From contig JAFDWS010000002.1 of the NCBI GenBank assembly GCA_018268375.1, positions 372,001 to 436,000 on the forward strand: a stretch of DNA of 64,000 nucleotides. The letters run 5' to 3'. Shown piece by piece: positions 34,091-42,341 of the stretch (the first letter of the stretch is position 1; every line of letters begins with the position of its first letter). The notes under the pieces are model-generated. The model was given only the letters and a program-made list of their open reading frames with translations. It was not told the DNA's origin and did not search any database. The stretch comes from Armatimonadota bacterium (GTDB taxonomy: Bacteria > Armatimonadota > Fimbriimonadia > Fimbriimonadales > Fimbriimonadaceae). The translations under genes and the position numbers were made by a program.

Positions 34091-34583
34091 CAAAGCGCAG
34101 ACCGTACTTGCGTGCCAGTGTCACCTTAGAGCCTGGTTCTTCCTCAAACTCGAGGCACAAACTGCCTAGACCGGTCACCTTGCGTGGTTTCTTGTAGTGC
34201 TTCTTCCGAATACGTCGGGTGTGCTCAGTGAACTCCAGAGTGTCTTCTTCGACTTTCCTGATTTCTGTCTCTGAAAATGCCGGCACGCCAGGAATATAAA
34301 AACGCTTGACGACATACCAAGGATTGTAGTTACACTTTGACAATTCATCTTTGCCGTCTTCTCGAGCCTTCCAACGCCCAGCCGCCTTCTCCGATTTGAA
34401 GGGGCCGGAGGCAGTCCAAATCGACCAAGAAAAATGGCGACAAGGGCGATATAGTTCGCGACCTTCTTCGTCCACTTTGGGATTGCCCTCATCATCGAGT
34501 GCTCGCTCATACCCCCAGTCAAACTCTCTTCGACTACCCAGGACGAACCAACCGTGTTTTCCCTTTTTTTGTCTTTGTCTCAT
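34074..34583 (-). CDS. hypothetical basic protein
   Basis: 169 residues, charged, aromatic (HFSWSIWTASGPFKSEKAAGRW). The last 17 bases overlap the endolysin gene convergently. Not recognised. Directly follows the next minus-strand gene (1-base spacing). Confidence 0.68.
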   Translation of the reverse strand: MRQRQKKGKHGWFVLGSRREFDWGYERALDDEGNPKVDEEGRELYRPCRHFSWSIWTASGPFKSEKAAGRWKAREDGKDELSKCNYNPWYVVKRFYIPGVPAFSETEIRKVEEDTLEFTEHTRRIRKKHYKKPRKVTGLGSLCLEFEEEPGSKVTLARKYGLRFVKART

Positions 34584-34584
34584 G

Positions 34585-34923
34585 TCAATCCAAATACGAA
34601 TCCATTTGGTTTTTGGGCTCGTTTTCAGTCCAATGCAGCTCTACTTTCTGTCCAATCGTGGGCAGACACCCGGTCATCGAGACCAACGGCCAAGACCCTC
34701 CGGAACAAGTGTAACCCCGTTGACAATACCGTTGCAATGTCTCAGGGTCGCGAACTTGAACCCACGCCGTTTCCCATTCAAGGTCGCGCAAGGTCATCAA
34801 TAAGTTCTTGACAAAACACTCGACCGGACCCGTTGGATGGTCGATGATGATGCGCTCAAAACTATCGTCGACAATTTCGGCATCGTACACCAACCGTTGA
34901 TACATAGACTCGAGTTCAGACAT
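34585..34923 (-). CDS. hypothetical protein
   Basis: 112 residues from MSELESMYQRL; not recognised. Its ATG overlaps the stop of the exonuclease gene, giving translational coupling. Confidence 0.68.
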   Translation of the reverse strand: MSELESMYQRLVYDAEIVDDSFERIIIDHPTGPVECFVKNLLMTLRDLEWETAWVQVRDPETLQRYCQRGYTCSGGSWPLVSMTGCLPTIGQKVELHWTENEPKNQMDSYLD

Positions 34924-35426
34924 CACACACTTGCCTTGACGGTGCCGGCAAGCACCTTTGTGCACCAATCGTACCCGTTCTTGACAAACCTCGCATCTGC
35001 CAAAGCGTCGTGCGCCATGTTGTCCCTCCTGGCAGGCAACTTGGACACCCCAGCTTTCTCCATAAGCTGCTTGAGTTCATGTGACCAGTGTGGCCACGTG
35101 TACGGCACGTCTCGGAACTGACCGAACAAGTTGACTAACACGACCCAGTCAAACGAACCAAACCAGGCCCAAAACTCTGGCTCGTGACCACAAAAATCAA
35201 CCAAGCTGAGCCGAATTTCCTCTGGTGTTTGCCATGACGGATGGTATTCAGGCGGCAAATGTGGCACGACGTTTTCAGACAGCCAAGGGTGGGTCAGGAT
35301 GCGGTCCCATGGCGCACACTTGTTGACCACGCTCAACTCGGCGCCATCTTCACGCACCATACCAATGCTGATAAGGTGCAGTTCTGGCGGCTCGGACAAA
35401 AACTCGGTGTCGTAGAACACGCGCAC
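34923..35426 (-). CDS. 3'-5' exoribonuclease, Rv2179c-like
   Basis: 167 residues. RNase-H-like exonuclease: DTEF for the first DxE, GSFDWVVLVNLFG, and the C-terminal HDALADAR with the last Asp, the arrangement of the Rv2179c family of DEDD 3'-5' nucleases acting on RNA. GTG start 8 nt after a CATAAT box. It is coupled to two hypothetical genes downstream. Confidence 0.88.
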   Translation of the reverse strand: MRVFYDTEFLSEPPELHLISIGMVREDGAELSVVNKCAPWDRILTHPWLSENVVPHLPPEYHPSWQTPEEIRLSLVDFCGHEPEFWAWFGSFDWVVLVNLFGQFRDVPYTWPHWSHELKQLMEKAGVSKLPARRDNMAHDALADARFVKNGYDWCTKVLAGTVKASV

Positions 35427-35447
35427 TATGTGGTATTATGGCACCCT

Positions 35448-36053
35448 ATGAAGTTGGCTTCGCGTTCTTTTGGCCCCCCTTACTTGTGTCAACAGCCGTG
35501 GCCTGAAGATTGTTTCGTGCAATGCGGCGATGAGGGCATTGTGTTCACAGGCAAGGGCGACAGCATTGAAACAAAACTGAGCACCCCTGAAGGCCAACTA
35601 GAGGTCGTTGGTCTGATGTTCGGGGAGGAGCCCACGTCTTCGCACTACAAGACTGCCTTTTTCGAAGCTTTTCCCAAAGAGCCGGCCACATTCTTGCGTG
35701 GGGAAGGAAACACCGTGGAGGAGGCAGAGGCGTCAGCGTGGAACCAGTTGCAAAAGCACATTGCATGTCCTGGGCACGAGTGGGAAAAACGCGGGTACAA
35801 AAACGGTGCTGGATTTTGCAAACACTGTGGGCTTTTCAAGTCGAAGGTCTTCGAACCGGATGAAGACTGCTACTTGTGCGGCCAAAAAACGTACCACGGT
35901 CAAACAAACGACGGTCGTTGGTATTGCAAAAAATGCCAATACGACGTTCCAGAAGAACTTCTACCTTGCTATGTGCTAGACGCCAGAAAGTATCGCGCAG
36001 AATGCGCGGCGCGCGGCGAGCCACTTCCGGAATATGACGAAGACGAAGATTAA
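35448..36053 (+). CDS. zinc-ribbon protein of unknown function
   Basis: 201 residues from MKLASRSFGPPY, 8 nt after a TATTAT box. The N-terminal half is globular and unrecognised; the C-terminal half has two zinc ribbons (CKHCGLF, CYLCGQK, CKKCQYD). Divergent from the exonuclease. Confidence 0.72.
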   Translation: MKLASRSFGPPYLCQQPWPEDCFVQCGDEGIVFTGKGDSIETKLSTPEGQLEVVGLMFGEEPTSSHYKTAFFEAFPKEPATFLRGEGNTVEEAEASAWNQLQKHIACPGHEWEKRGYKNGAGFCKHCGLFKSKVFEPDEDCYLCGQKTYHGQTNDGRWYCKKCQYDVPEELLPCYVLDARKYRAECAARGEPLPEYDEDED

Positions 36054-36412
36054 AACTGAGGCACTTTGGTTTCGGTGACGGCCGTCGTCGACCTTTGTGT
36101 CACCTGGGTGTAACCACAGACTTGACACGTCCGGACCCAGCGAGAATGTGACTGTCGAGGCACATACACAGGAGGACGCCAATCCACGCCCATGGTGCCA
36201 GGTGGGTCTCCAGGGGCAGTGTATCCACCTGTCTCATAGGGCACAGACCGAATCTCTCCCCACTGGTGTTCGCAAGTTCGGAACAAATCCTCTAGCGCGC
36301 CTTTTTTTCGTGACAACTGCGCCGCTAATTGGTCGATTTCGCGCTGAATGTCCCCGGCTTTGCCAGTGTGCAGCAATCGTGAGTCTTCTTCCATGTCTGC
36401 ATTGTGCGCCAT
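36050..36412 (-). CDS. conserved phage coiled-coil / zinc-ribbon protein
   Basis: 120 residues: a helical coil (DIQREIDQLAAQLSRKKGALEDLF), then CEHQWGEIRSVPYETGGYTA, PGDPPGTMGVDW, SRWVRTCQVCGYTQVTQRS. The pattern H-WG with a proline-glycine stretch and a WVRTC-CG-TQ ending recurs in large phages. Function unknown. Confidence 0.78.
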   Translation of the reverse strand: MAHNADMEEDSRLLHTGKAGDIQREIDQLAAQLSRKKGALEDLFRTCEHQWGEIRSVPYETGGYTAPGDPPGTMGVDWRPPVYVPRQSHSRWVRTCQVCGYTQVTQRSTTAVTETKVPQF

Positions 36413-36433
36413 CTCAGCACTCTCCGTGGGCTT

Positions 36434-37234
36434 TTAGTACTTTCCTAACTTTCGGAGCAAACGTCTAATTGGATGGTCGTACTCTCGGGGCGCACGTTTG
36501 ACACCGAACAAGTCTTCGTTGCGGTGGAACCCGTAATGAATGGCAGTAATGTCGTCTTCGCTCACGTGTAAATTTGATTCAAAAGGCGTCAGAATATAAT
36601 TGCCGGCGCACCGAAAATCCTTTCCGTGAGCCAATTCCCACAATGCGACCGGATACACCTCTTCGGTGGCGTATGCACCTGACAAATTGCACGCCTCTTC
36701 CAGGACGCCCCGAAACATATCTGCGTCGAACCATAATCCTTCACATGGAACAACGCCATAGTCGGCGGTGCGTAGGTTCAACTCAATGTCTGAATAACAC
36801 GGTCGGGCTTTGGCCTCCTTCCGGACGGGCACTGGAACGTTGTACCCCGCCTTGCCCTTCATCATGTGCTCTTCGAGACCTGGCCTAACAAGCAGTGTGT
36901 TGCTCGCATCAATGGCAAAGCGCTCGAACACTAAACCACTATCTTCGGCCGCACAAAAATTTGACCAATGCGTACAGAGCAGCGTCCCGTCAGCCCAGCC
37001 GGTCATCAAACGCTCTTCGTTGACATAGGCATTCGGATTGGCTCTTTTCACCATAGCGTCCAGTTCTTGCGGACTGTACGAAGCCACTTGACTCACGTGG
37101 AACACGAGACTGGCTAAAGGGGCAAAGCGGCGCCAGTTGGCCGCTTGGTCTAACACGCACATAATCGACTCGTGCACGGGCACACTGACTACTATGGGTG
37201 TCTGGGCAGAACTCACAGGGCCGACCAAAGACAT
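36434..37234 (-). CDS. putative glycosyltransferase (core-2/branching-type)
   Basis: 266 residues: VVSVPVHESIMCVLDQAANWRRF, LVFHVSQ, NAYVNEERLMTGWADGTLLCTHWSNF, and FAIDASNTLLVRPG, a pattern of a GT14/branching-like family in which the HE and SN-L-VR-G segments line the sugar-nucleotide site. Assigned by pattern. ATG 6 nt after a TACAAG box. The adjacent 210-bp gap before the next gene is empty apart from that gene's promoter. Confidence 0.68.
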   Translation of the reverse strand: MSLVGPVSSAQTPIVVSVPVHESIMCVLDQAANWRRFAPLASLVFHVSQVASYSPQELDAMVKRANPNAYVNEERLMTGWADGTLLCTHWSNFCAAEDSGLVFERFAIDASNTLLVRPGLEEHMMKGKAGYNVPVPVRKEAKARPCYSDIELNLRTADYGVVPCEGLWFDADMFRGVLEEACNLSGAYATEEVYPVALWELAHGKDFRCAGNYILTPFESNLHVSEDDITAIHYGFHRNEDLFGVKRAPREYDHPIRRLLRKLGKY

Positions 37235-37445
37235 GGTTCACTTGTACGTTAAACACCAGCGGTGGGGCTGGCGCGGGGGCAAGACCGGTACCAGTCAAGC
37301 CGCACGCCGCGCCGGAAGAACAATGAAACCCCGAACCGCTTTCAGGACGCCACAAACGTGCTTACTCGACAAGGCGCCTTAGTGTGGCATCTTACAAAAG
37401 GCGAGGACTGAGACCTGCTCAGAGCGGGTGTATAAAAACGCACAC

Positions 37446-38162
37446 ATGGCAGTCTACGACGTAGCAGTCATCACTACAATCACCAATGCTTTAGGCGCAG
37501 TTGAAAACGTCTTGACCACACAGGTCGATGAAGGAACCTCAGGGTCAATAATGGAGGGGCTTGTCACGGCAAGGCAGACCGCTTTCGACGAAGGCATGAC
37601 CTTGAACGAACTGCCCTTCGATTATGTTCGAGACCTGGTACAAGGGCTGAGAAAAGCTGAGACAGACGCCAGCGATACGCTGCTAAGCGTGCTCGACCTG
37701 GCACTCTTGACGCTAGACGGCTATTTTGGCGCCGCTCTGGGTACCAATATGCGGACGTACTACGATGGAAGCGACGCAGCGCACACTGTCACGTGGGACG
37801 ATGCTTTCAGGACTGCTTGGCGCCGAGTCTTGGGACAGGAACTTATTTTGCAACTTGCCCAGGCGACAAAATCGTCAGGGTCATGGACAACGTCTGTGAC
37901 CACACCAGGCATTGAGTTGCCAGTCGGACTTGAGGTACGCACAGATTCCAATATCGGGGTGCTGGGTTTGACAGTCACCCTGGGACTGACTGACCACAAT
38001 GGAAACGACGTTGAAGTGGGCGTTTGGGTAGAAGGAGACACGCCAGACGGAACTGTGTTCCAGGTGACAAGTGACGCATCTTCAACCTTCACAGACGTCC
38101 GGACTATATCCGTCAGCGGCGGACAAAACGGCGACAGTGTCTCCGTATGGGTGTCTGTTTGA
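37446..38162 (+). CDS. virion-like protein, paralogue A of three
   Basis: 238 residues from MAVYDVAVITT, 9 nt after a TATAAA box. An N-terminal helical domain (about 1-100) is followed by a beta-rich C-terminus ending SVSGGQNGDSVSVWVSV. The same architecture, helical first half, W-DAFRT-WR core, Ile-Leu-ELR-centred strands and an S-GG-NGDS-K/V-WVS ending recurs in two tandem minus-strand genes around 52 kb. Likely head or tail decoration proteins. Confidence 0.78.
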   Translation: MAVYDVAVITTITNALGAVENVLTTQVDEGTSGSIMEGLVTARQTAFDEGMTLNELPFDYVRDLVQGLRKAETDASDTLLSVLDLALLTLDGYFGAALGTNMRTYYDGSDAAHTVTWDDAFRTAWRRVLGQELILQLAQATKSSGSWTTSVTTPGIELPVGLEVRTDSNIGVLGLTVTLGLTDHNGNDVEVGVWVEGDTPDGTVFQVTSDASSTFTDVRTISVSGGQNGDSVSVWVSV

Positions 38163-38168
38163 GTTAAG

Positions 38169-38206
38169 ACAGAAATCGGGGCGGAAACATCCGCCCCGAT
38201 TTCTGT
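38169..38206. terminator. bidirectional intrinsic terminator
   Basis: Perfect 17-bp stem (38169-38185 with 38190-38206) with an AACA loop between convergent genes. Confidence 0.9.
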
Positions 38207-39216
38207 TACTCCAAGGCCGCAAGCTCTTGTTCGAGTTTTTTAATGCGGCTCTCTTCCAGTTTTTTCTCAAGCAACAGTCTTTTTTGCTTGAGCAGTTCGA
38301 GCTCCGCGTCAGGGAGCCCAAGGTCGGCAAAAACATTGCCGCTACTCGGAGTGACTGTGTCGAGGCCTTCACCGTCAGAAGTTTCTTCTGCGAACTTCCG
38401 AACCGTTCGGCTGACGGCCGTCGAAACCCGCCTTGCTGCGGCAGGGTCATAACCTTGCAAGAACAGTTTCAAGACCGTAGAGGTCTCTTCGTAGTCCATG
38501 CTGATAGTGTTGAAGGTCTGAGCACTGTAAGAACCTTCCACTGTGCAACCATCGCTCAACTGAGGTTGAGCACTTTGTGGTTGAACAGTCGGAGCGCCGA
38601 GAAACGGCATTGCCGCAGACGACTCCTCACATAAAAACGACGCTGGAGAGGTGTCTGACTTTGCTGACAAAGACGCATTGAACGAACACATGCTCTTGGC
38701 CCCACTCGACAAACCGACCGAATTGACAGCCGAGTTTCCATACAGAAAAGGCGAGGGGTTCGGAATCATAGGCCTGTAATACGGCCGCGGACGCAACCAC
38801 CATGGGTCGTAGTTGTGATAGTGGTGGTGATGGTGGTCGGTCACCACTACAGGGTCTGGCTTTTGTTTTTCGTAGTGAAAGTGGGCCTCTACCAAACCTT
38901 TGGACTTGTCCACATTGGGTCCGTTTTTGCCAAAATCGACAGCGTCAGGACTGTCCAAAGACACAAAACGGAAACGCTTGTGGGTACCTACCGGGGCTTC
39001 AAGGTCGACACAACCACCGGCGGGGACTACCACGCCGCCTTCGGCGACGTTTTCGCCATCTACAAAAACCTTGGCGACGACGCGCCTCTTCTTGTCTTTG
39101 TTGCGAAGCCGGATGACATATTCCGTGTCGAACGGAATGTTGACGGAGCCGTTAGCCAGCTCGTTGACGGGTTTGCCGTTGACCAAGACGGCCAACACGC
39201 AGTTGTTACTGTACAC
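38206..39216 (-). CDS. His-rich virion-type protein
   Basis: 337 residues if it starts at the GTG 9 bases after a GGAG site; a TTG 27 bases further upstream is also open. N-terminal beta domain (VYSNNCVLAVLVNGKPVNEL, RLRNKDKKRRVVAKVFVDGENV) with a carbohydrate-module feel, a cluster of histidines (HHHHHYHNYDPWW), a Ser/Ala-rich linker, and a C-terminal coiled coil (AELELLKQKRLLLEKKLEES). The family recurs in large phages and allied bacteria; His clusters can bind metal. Role unknown. Confidence 0.78.
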   Translation of the reverse strand: MYSNNCVLAVLVNGKPVNELANGSVNIPFDTEYVIRLRNKDKKRRVVAKVFVDGENVAEGGVVVPAGGCVDLEAPVGTHKRFRFVSLDSPDAVDFGKNGPNVDKSKGLVEAHFHYEKQKPDPVVVTDHHHHHYHNYDPWWLRPRPYYRPMIPNPSPFLYGNSAVNSVGLSSGAKSMCSFNASLSAKSDTSPASFLCEESSAAMPFLGAPTVQPQSAQPQLSDGCTVEGSYSAQTFNTISMDYEETSTVLKLFLQGYDPAAARRVSTAVSRTVRKFAEETSDGEGLDTVTPSSGNVFADLGLPDAELELLKQKRLLLEKKLEESRIKKLEQELAALE

Positions 39217-39332
39217 TCTGTTTTCTCCTTGCTCTATCCTCAACTGAGCCGTTTGGCGGCCGTGTGCATGCCACCGAGGATGGTGTCACACAAGACTTGT
39301 GGTCAAGTGCGCAAGGAGCTTGTACACCAAAA

Positions 39333-39794
39333 CTATTTCCAGACTTCGTCTAAATCGAGCAAGTTCACTGAATGTCCGTTCTGGTCACTTTTTTGAGCAA
39401 GCCAAATGCGCTTGCGCGCCGGCTCTGTGGGAATACCTTCTGGAAAGGCGTCTACAAGGTCTTCGGGGACAATAAGTCTCTTGCCCAAGTTCTTGGCAAG
39501 GCAAAAAACTGTGTAGCTCCAGAGCACCAAATCGCCTGGACGACCGTCGGTCCAACTTAAGACAACGCCCAGAGCAGCAGGAGTGACTTGCACGTCGGCG
39601 TAATCCAAACGGGCCATGAACGCTCCGAACACAATAGTGCCTTGGCACTCTTTGGAATCAAATGGAACTTGGGAAGCAGCGGTCATTCCTGCGAGCAACG
39701 ACTTCGTCATCAACTCAGTTTCTTCACGAGTCAATGGGCGACGCTCATCGGTCGCGGTGTCGAGTAATGAAAGCGGACGTGTCAAAGTTCCCAT
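39333..39794 (-). CDS. hypothetical protein, leaderless
   Basis: 153 residues, mixed alpha/beta, not recognised. ATG exactly 6 nt after a TACACT box. The 117-bp gap to the His-rich gene holds nothing I can name. Confidence 0.65.
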   Translation of the reverse strand: MGTLTRPLSLLDTATDERRPLTREETELMTKSLLAGMTAASQVPFDSKECQGTIVFGAFMARLDYADVQVTPAALGVVLSWTDGRPGDLVLWSYTVFCLAKNLGKRLIVPEDLVDAFPEGIPTEPARKRIWLAQKSDQNGHSVNLLDLDEVWK

Positions 39795-39820
39795 GCGCGT
39801 AGTGTATCACACATATGACA

Positions 39821-40378
39821 CTAGTCGTTCCAATACCTACTCGCCTCTCCCGGACCGACGTAGTTTTGATATGCTTGGACCCAATTAATACTGATTTCAT
39901 TCTGGGCCTGCGACAACGAGATTTGCCTCTTGACGACCATGTCGTGCAATTTGTCTTCGAGCACCTTCTTGATTCTCGCGTTCCATGGACCGTGCATGGC
40001 CAAAGGCCAGAGGTTTTTGATGTCGTTGCTGCCACCTAACTGCAGAGAAATCAAATGGTCGATGGCGTATTCATTCGGCTTGTGGCTAAGAATGCCATAG
40101 GACACGTATACCTTGCGTTTGAGTGAACCAGACACATTGCGGACTGACCGCGCATATCCTGGACGAGCGATTTGCTCGACCGAGACCGGTAGTCTGTCTC
40201 CGGGGGTTTTCACAGGGTCGGGCATGTACGACGGTCGTGAAACCGGGGCGTAAGGAACGGTGACTGTGGAAGCAACGACCGTTGGCGCAAAAGTGTTTGT
40301 AGGACGGGCGTTAAAATACACCGCGGCACCAAGTGCCGATGCCAGCGTGGCCGCATAAAGCGCCGTGCGTGCTTTCAT
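39821..40378 (-). CDS. exported HNH-like nuclease
   Basis: 185 residues with an N-terminal signal or anchor (MKARTALYAATLASALGAAVYF). The C-terminal half has the HNH-type YAIDHLISLQLGGSNDIKNLWPL, then LEDKLHDMVVKRQISLSQAQNEI, matching secreted HNH nucleases whose core is EIDHL-LELGGSN-NLWP. ATG exactly 6 nt after a CATAAT box. Likely acts in the envelope, for example on incoming DNA. Confidence 0.85.
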   Translation of the reverse strand: MKARTALYAATLASALGAAVYFNARPTNTFAPTVVASTVTVPYAPVSRPSYMPDPVKTPGDRLPVSVEQIARPGYARSVRNVSGSLKRKVYVSYGILSHKPNEYAIDHLISLQLGGSNDIKNLWPLAMHGPWNARIKKVLEDKLHDMVVKRQISLSQAQNEISINWVQAYQNYVGPGEASRYWND

Positions 40379-40402
40379 GTGAAAATTATGTCTCCAAACG
40401 AC

Positions 40403-40440
40403 AAAAAGCCCTGCAGTCCATAAGGACCACAGGGCTTTTT
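40403..40440. terminator. strong intrinsic terminator, end of the structured RNA
   Basis: An 11-bp outer stem (40403-40413 with 40430-40440) and an inner GTCC/GGAC stem, with T-runs in both directions. On the minus strand it ends the gene-free stretch described next. Confidence 0.88.
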
Positions 40441-41394
40441 GTTCGCATCAGAGCGAGACTACCTCTGACACATCCGACCCGTTGCATCTGGATTACGTGG
40501 CGCTTGCGGCACCACTTGCCAGCTTGTCCGCCAAGCATTGCTGCTCGGCCGGTCGGCACGACTGCCTTTGTTTCAACTCGGAAGGCATCCCGAGCATGAC
40601 CACGAGGCTACTGCGCAACTCTTACTTGCCGTCTACCCTGCCGGGCAGTAAAGGGGGGCTCCCCACCATCTTTCATCATCACGACACAACCTTGACCTTG
40701 CGAGTCGCGGTCGCTCCTGGCGCGTTGCCGCCCAGGACGTAAGCCGTTTTCACCTCATGTAGCACGCGACTTTCGCGTTTTTGTGCAAGCAGCCGGTTTT
40801 GACACCGACGACCTGTTCCTCAAATGGAACCGCTCTACCTGAGCTATGTTTGCTACTCCAGCCCGACGTGCGCGTGCTGCTGCTCCATGGACTTTTGGTC
40901 CACCGAATACAACACGCCGAGTATTACTTTTCACACTGTAATGCTACTCAGCTCTTCTCGAGACTCCTGCTTCGTAGAACCAGGCGGTGTGTGAGCACCG
41001 TCACTCTGATACTACGAGGCTCTTGCCTCTCGTTGTGCTAAGACAAGTCCGAAGACTTGCCCTACGACGCCTTTGCCCTACCAGGCTCAGACACCGCAAC
41101 TACCCTTGGTCTCTTAGACACCGACGTTTGCGTGGAGGTTTTAGTGGCTTGCGGCCACTGGCCAGGTACACACTCAGCGGTAAGCCCCTGTGTGCCTTGT
41201 GCATTTTCCCTCCCGTCTTCTGTCGCGTCCCTTCGAGGGGACTTAGTTCCGCCGCTTGCGCACCGAAACCCAAGGAGACTGGGCTTGCGTGGCTGACCTC
41301 ACAGACAAGTCTGCAAGGCGGGGGGCCTGAAGAACCCGTTCCCTTTTTACACCTCACGGTGTAATATCTTGACGACGCCACGCCGCCGTTAAAT

Positions 41395-41414
41395 CTATTC
41401 AATTGTCAAAATGC
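41395..41414 (-). promoter_or_regulatory. boxA-like leader element
   Basis: GCATTTTGACAATTGAATAG on the minus strand. It matches the element at 59890-59909 at 19 of 20 positions and resembles rRNA boxA (TGCTCTTTAACAATTTATCA). It would lie in the 5' leader of the structured RNA. Confidence 0.5.
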
Positions 41415-41570
41415 GTTTGTGCGTTGTACACTTTTTGCCTCACTGGCTCCGCAGAGCCGTCCTTGCGAGAACAACGGTATTGAACCACTTTGCGAAGACC
41501 CTTGTCAAGGGGCCCGAAACATTTTCGGCGATTTTCTCAAAAAAATGTTCCACAGGTTGTCCACACACCT

Positions 41571-42263
41571 TTAATTGGCTTCTGTAGTGTCGTCGGTCAA
41601 TGGCACAGAAACCTGGACGAACTCCGACCTGTCACCAGACTCATAGGAAGAGATGCGCTCGGACAATTCGACCAAAGATGCCGAACGCATCTCAGGCGAA
41701 CCAAAGAACGACAGCTCCCACACGATGCCGTACAGGATGTGCAACAAGCTGTACACTGGTTTTTCGAGTTCGTCAACGATGTCGCTACCGCGGACGATGC
41801 GCAAGACCGGGGACAAACGCAGTGGCAATGGTGCTAGATTATTGATGGGCGACAGGTCTAAGGCCCACATGGTTGATTCGCTGACTCCATGAAAGGAAGG
41901 AAACGCCAAGCCTGTCGTGCCCAGTTCGTCATCGACGTCCAAGTGCCAATACAACTCGAGGGTCATTGGTTCTTCATCGTCGCGGGTGGGTTCCTTTCGC
42001 AAAGCCTCGTCACATTGTTCTTGCACCCAGTTTCCCAGAAGCGGCCGCAGTGCCTCCATGTTCGCCTCTATGAGCAAGTAAACGTCGCGCAGTACAACTG
42101 CATCGTCCAGCTCGCAGTCATCCATCAAGTATGAGCAGGCGTTGTCAGTCACACAGGACAATTTCCATTCACCCGCGTCGCCGTCCCACTTCTTTCGCAA
42201 CAACTGTCCACCAGGAAGGAGGCAAAGAGTTGCGTTCATCTTGTCTGCAAAATTGTCCTGCAC
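41571..42263 (-). CDS. conserved phage protein of unknown function
   Basis: 230 residues, GTG start 8 nt after a TATAAT box; acidic, with [44 protein letters not shown], a pattern recurring in large phages. Roughly 160 bases of non-coding sequence with a GGCTC/GAGCC hairpin separate it from the giant RNA. Confidence 0.78.
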   Translation of the reverse strand: MQDNFADKMNATLCLLPGGQLLRKKWDGDAGEWKLSCVTDNACSYLMDDCELDDAVVLRDVYLLIEANMEALRPLLGNWVQEQCDEALRKEPTRDDEEPMTLELYWHLDVDDELGTTGLAFPSFHGVSESTMWALDLSPINNLAPLPLRLSPVLRIVRGSDIVDELEKPVYSLLHILYGIVWELSFFGSPEMRSASLVELSERISSYESGDRSEFVQVSVPLTDDTTEAN

Positions 42264-42341
42264 AGTTTCCTATTATATGCGAGATGTGAAAAAACAAACA
42301 GGCGGGAAAGTGTCATTTTCCGAAAGTCGTCATCAGGCGAC

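Larger units (their letters stand above)
40403..41414 (-). ncRNA. candidate giant structured non-coding RNA (GOLLD/ROOL-like class, family not proven)
   Basis: About 1 kb with no credible gene on either strand, yet packed with inverted repeats. On the minus strand many hairpins end in stable RNA loops: GUGA at 41354-41357, UUCG at 41050-41053, GCAA at 40725-40728, and C(GCAA)G-type loops at 41143-41159 and 40497-40515. Further stems are 41016-41029, 40888-40902 and 40577-40594. The plus strand would give unstable loops, so the RNA is minus-strand. It is preceded by a 20-nt element (41395-41414) nearly identical to one before the tRNA-Leu cluster and ends in a strong terminator. Length, ornate stems and phage location resemble GOLLD or ROOL RNAs, but I could not align it. 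The 5' end is uncertain. Confidence 0.62.

Noticed and set aside
37233..37382. 49-codon basic frame between the glycosyltransferase-like gene and virion paralogue A
   Set aside because: It overlaps the divergent start codon, has no promoter spacing match and no recognisable composition.
40482..41402. Short open frames in the gene-free kilobase
   Set aside because: Their composition is low-complexity (Arg/Leu/Cys-rich), they lack starts with promoter boxes and they cross the hairpin stems, so they look incidental.
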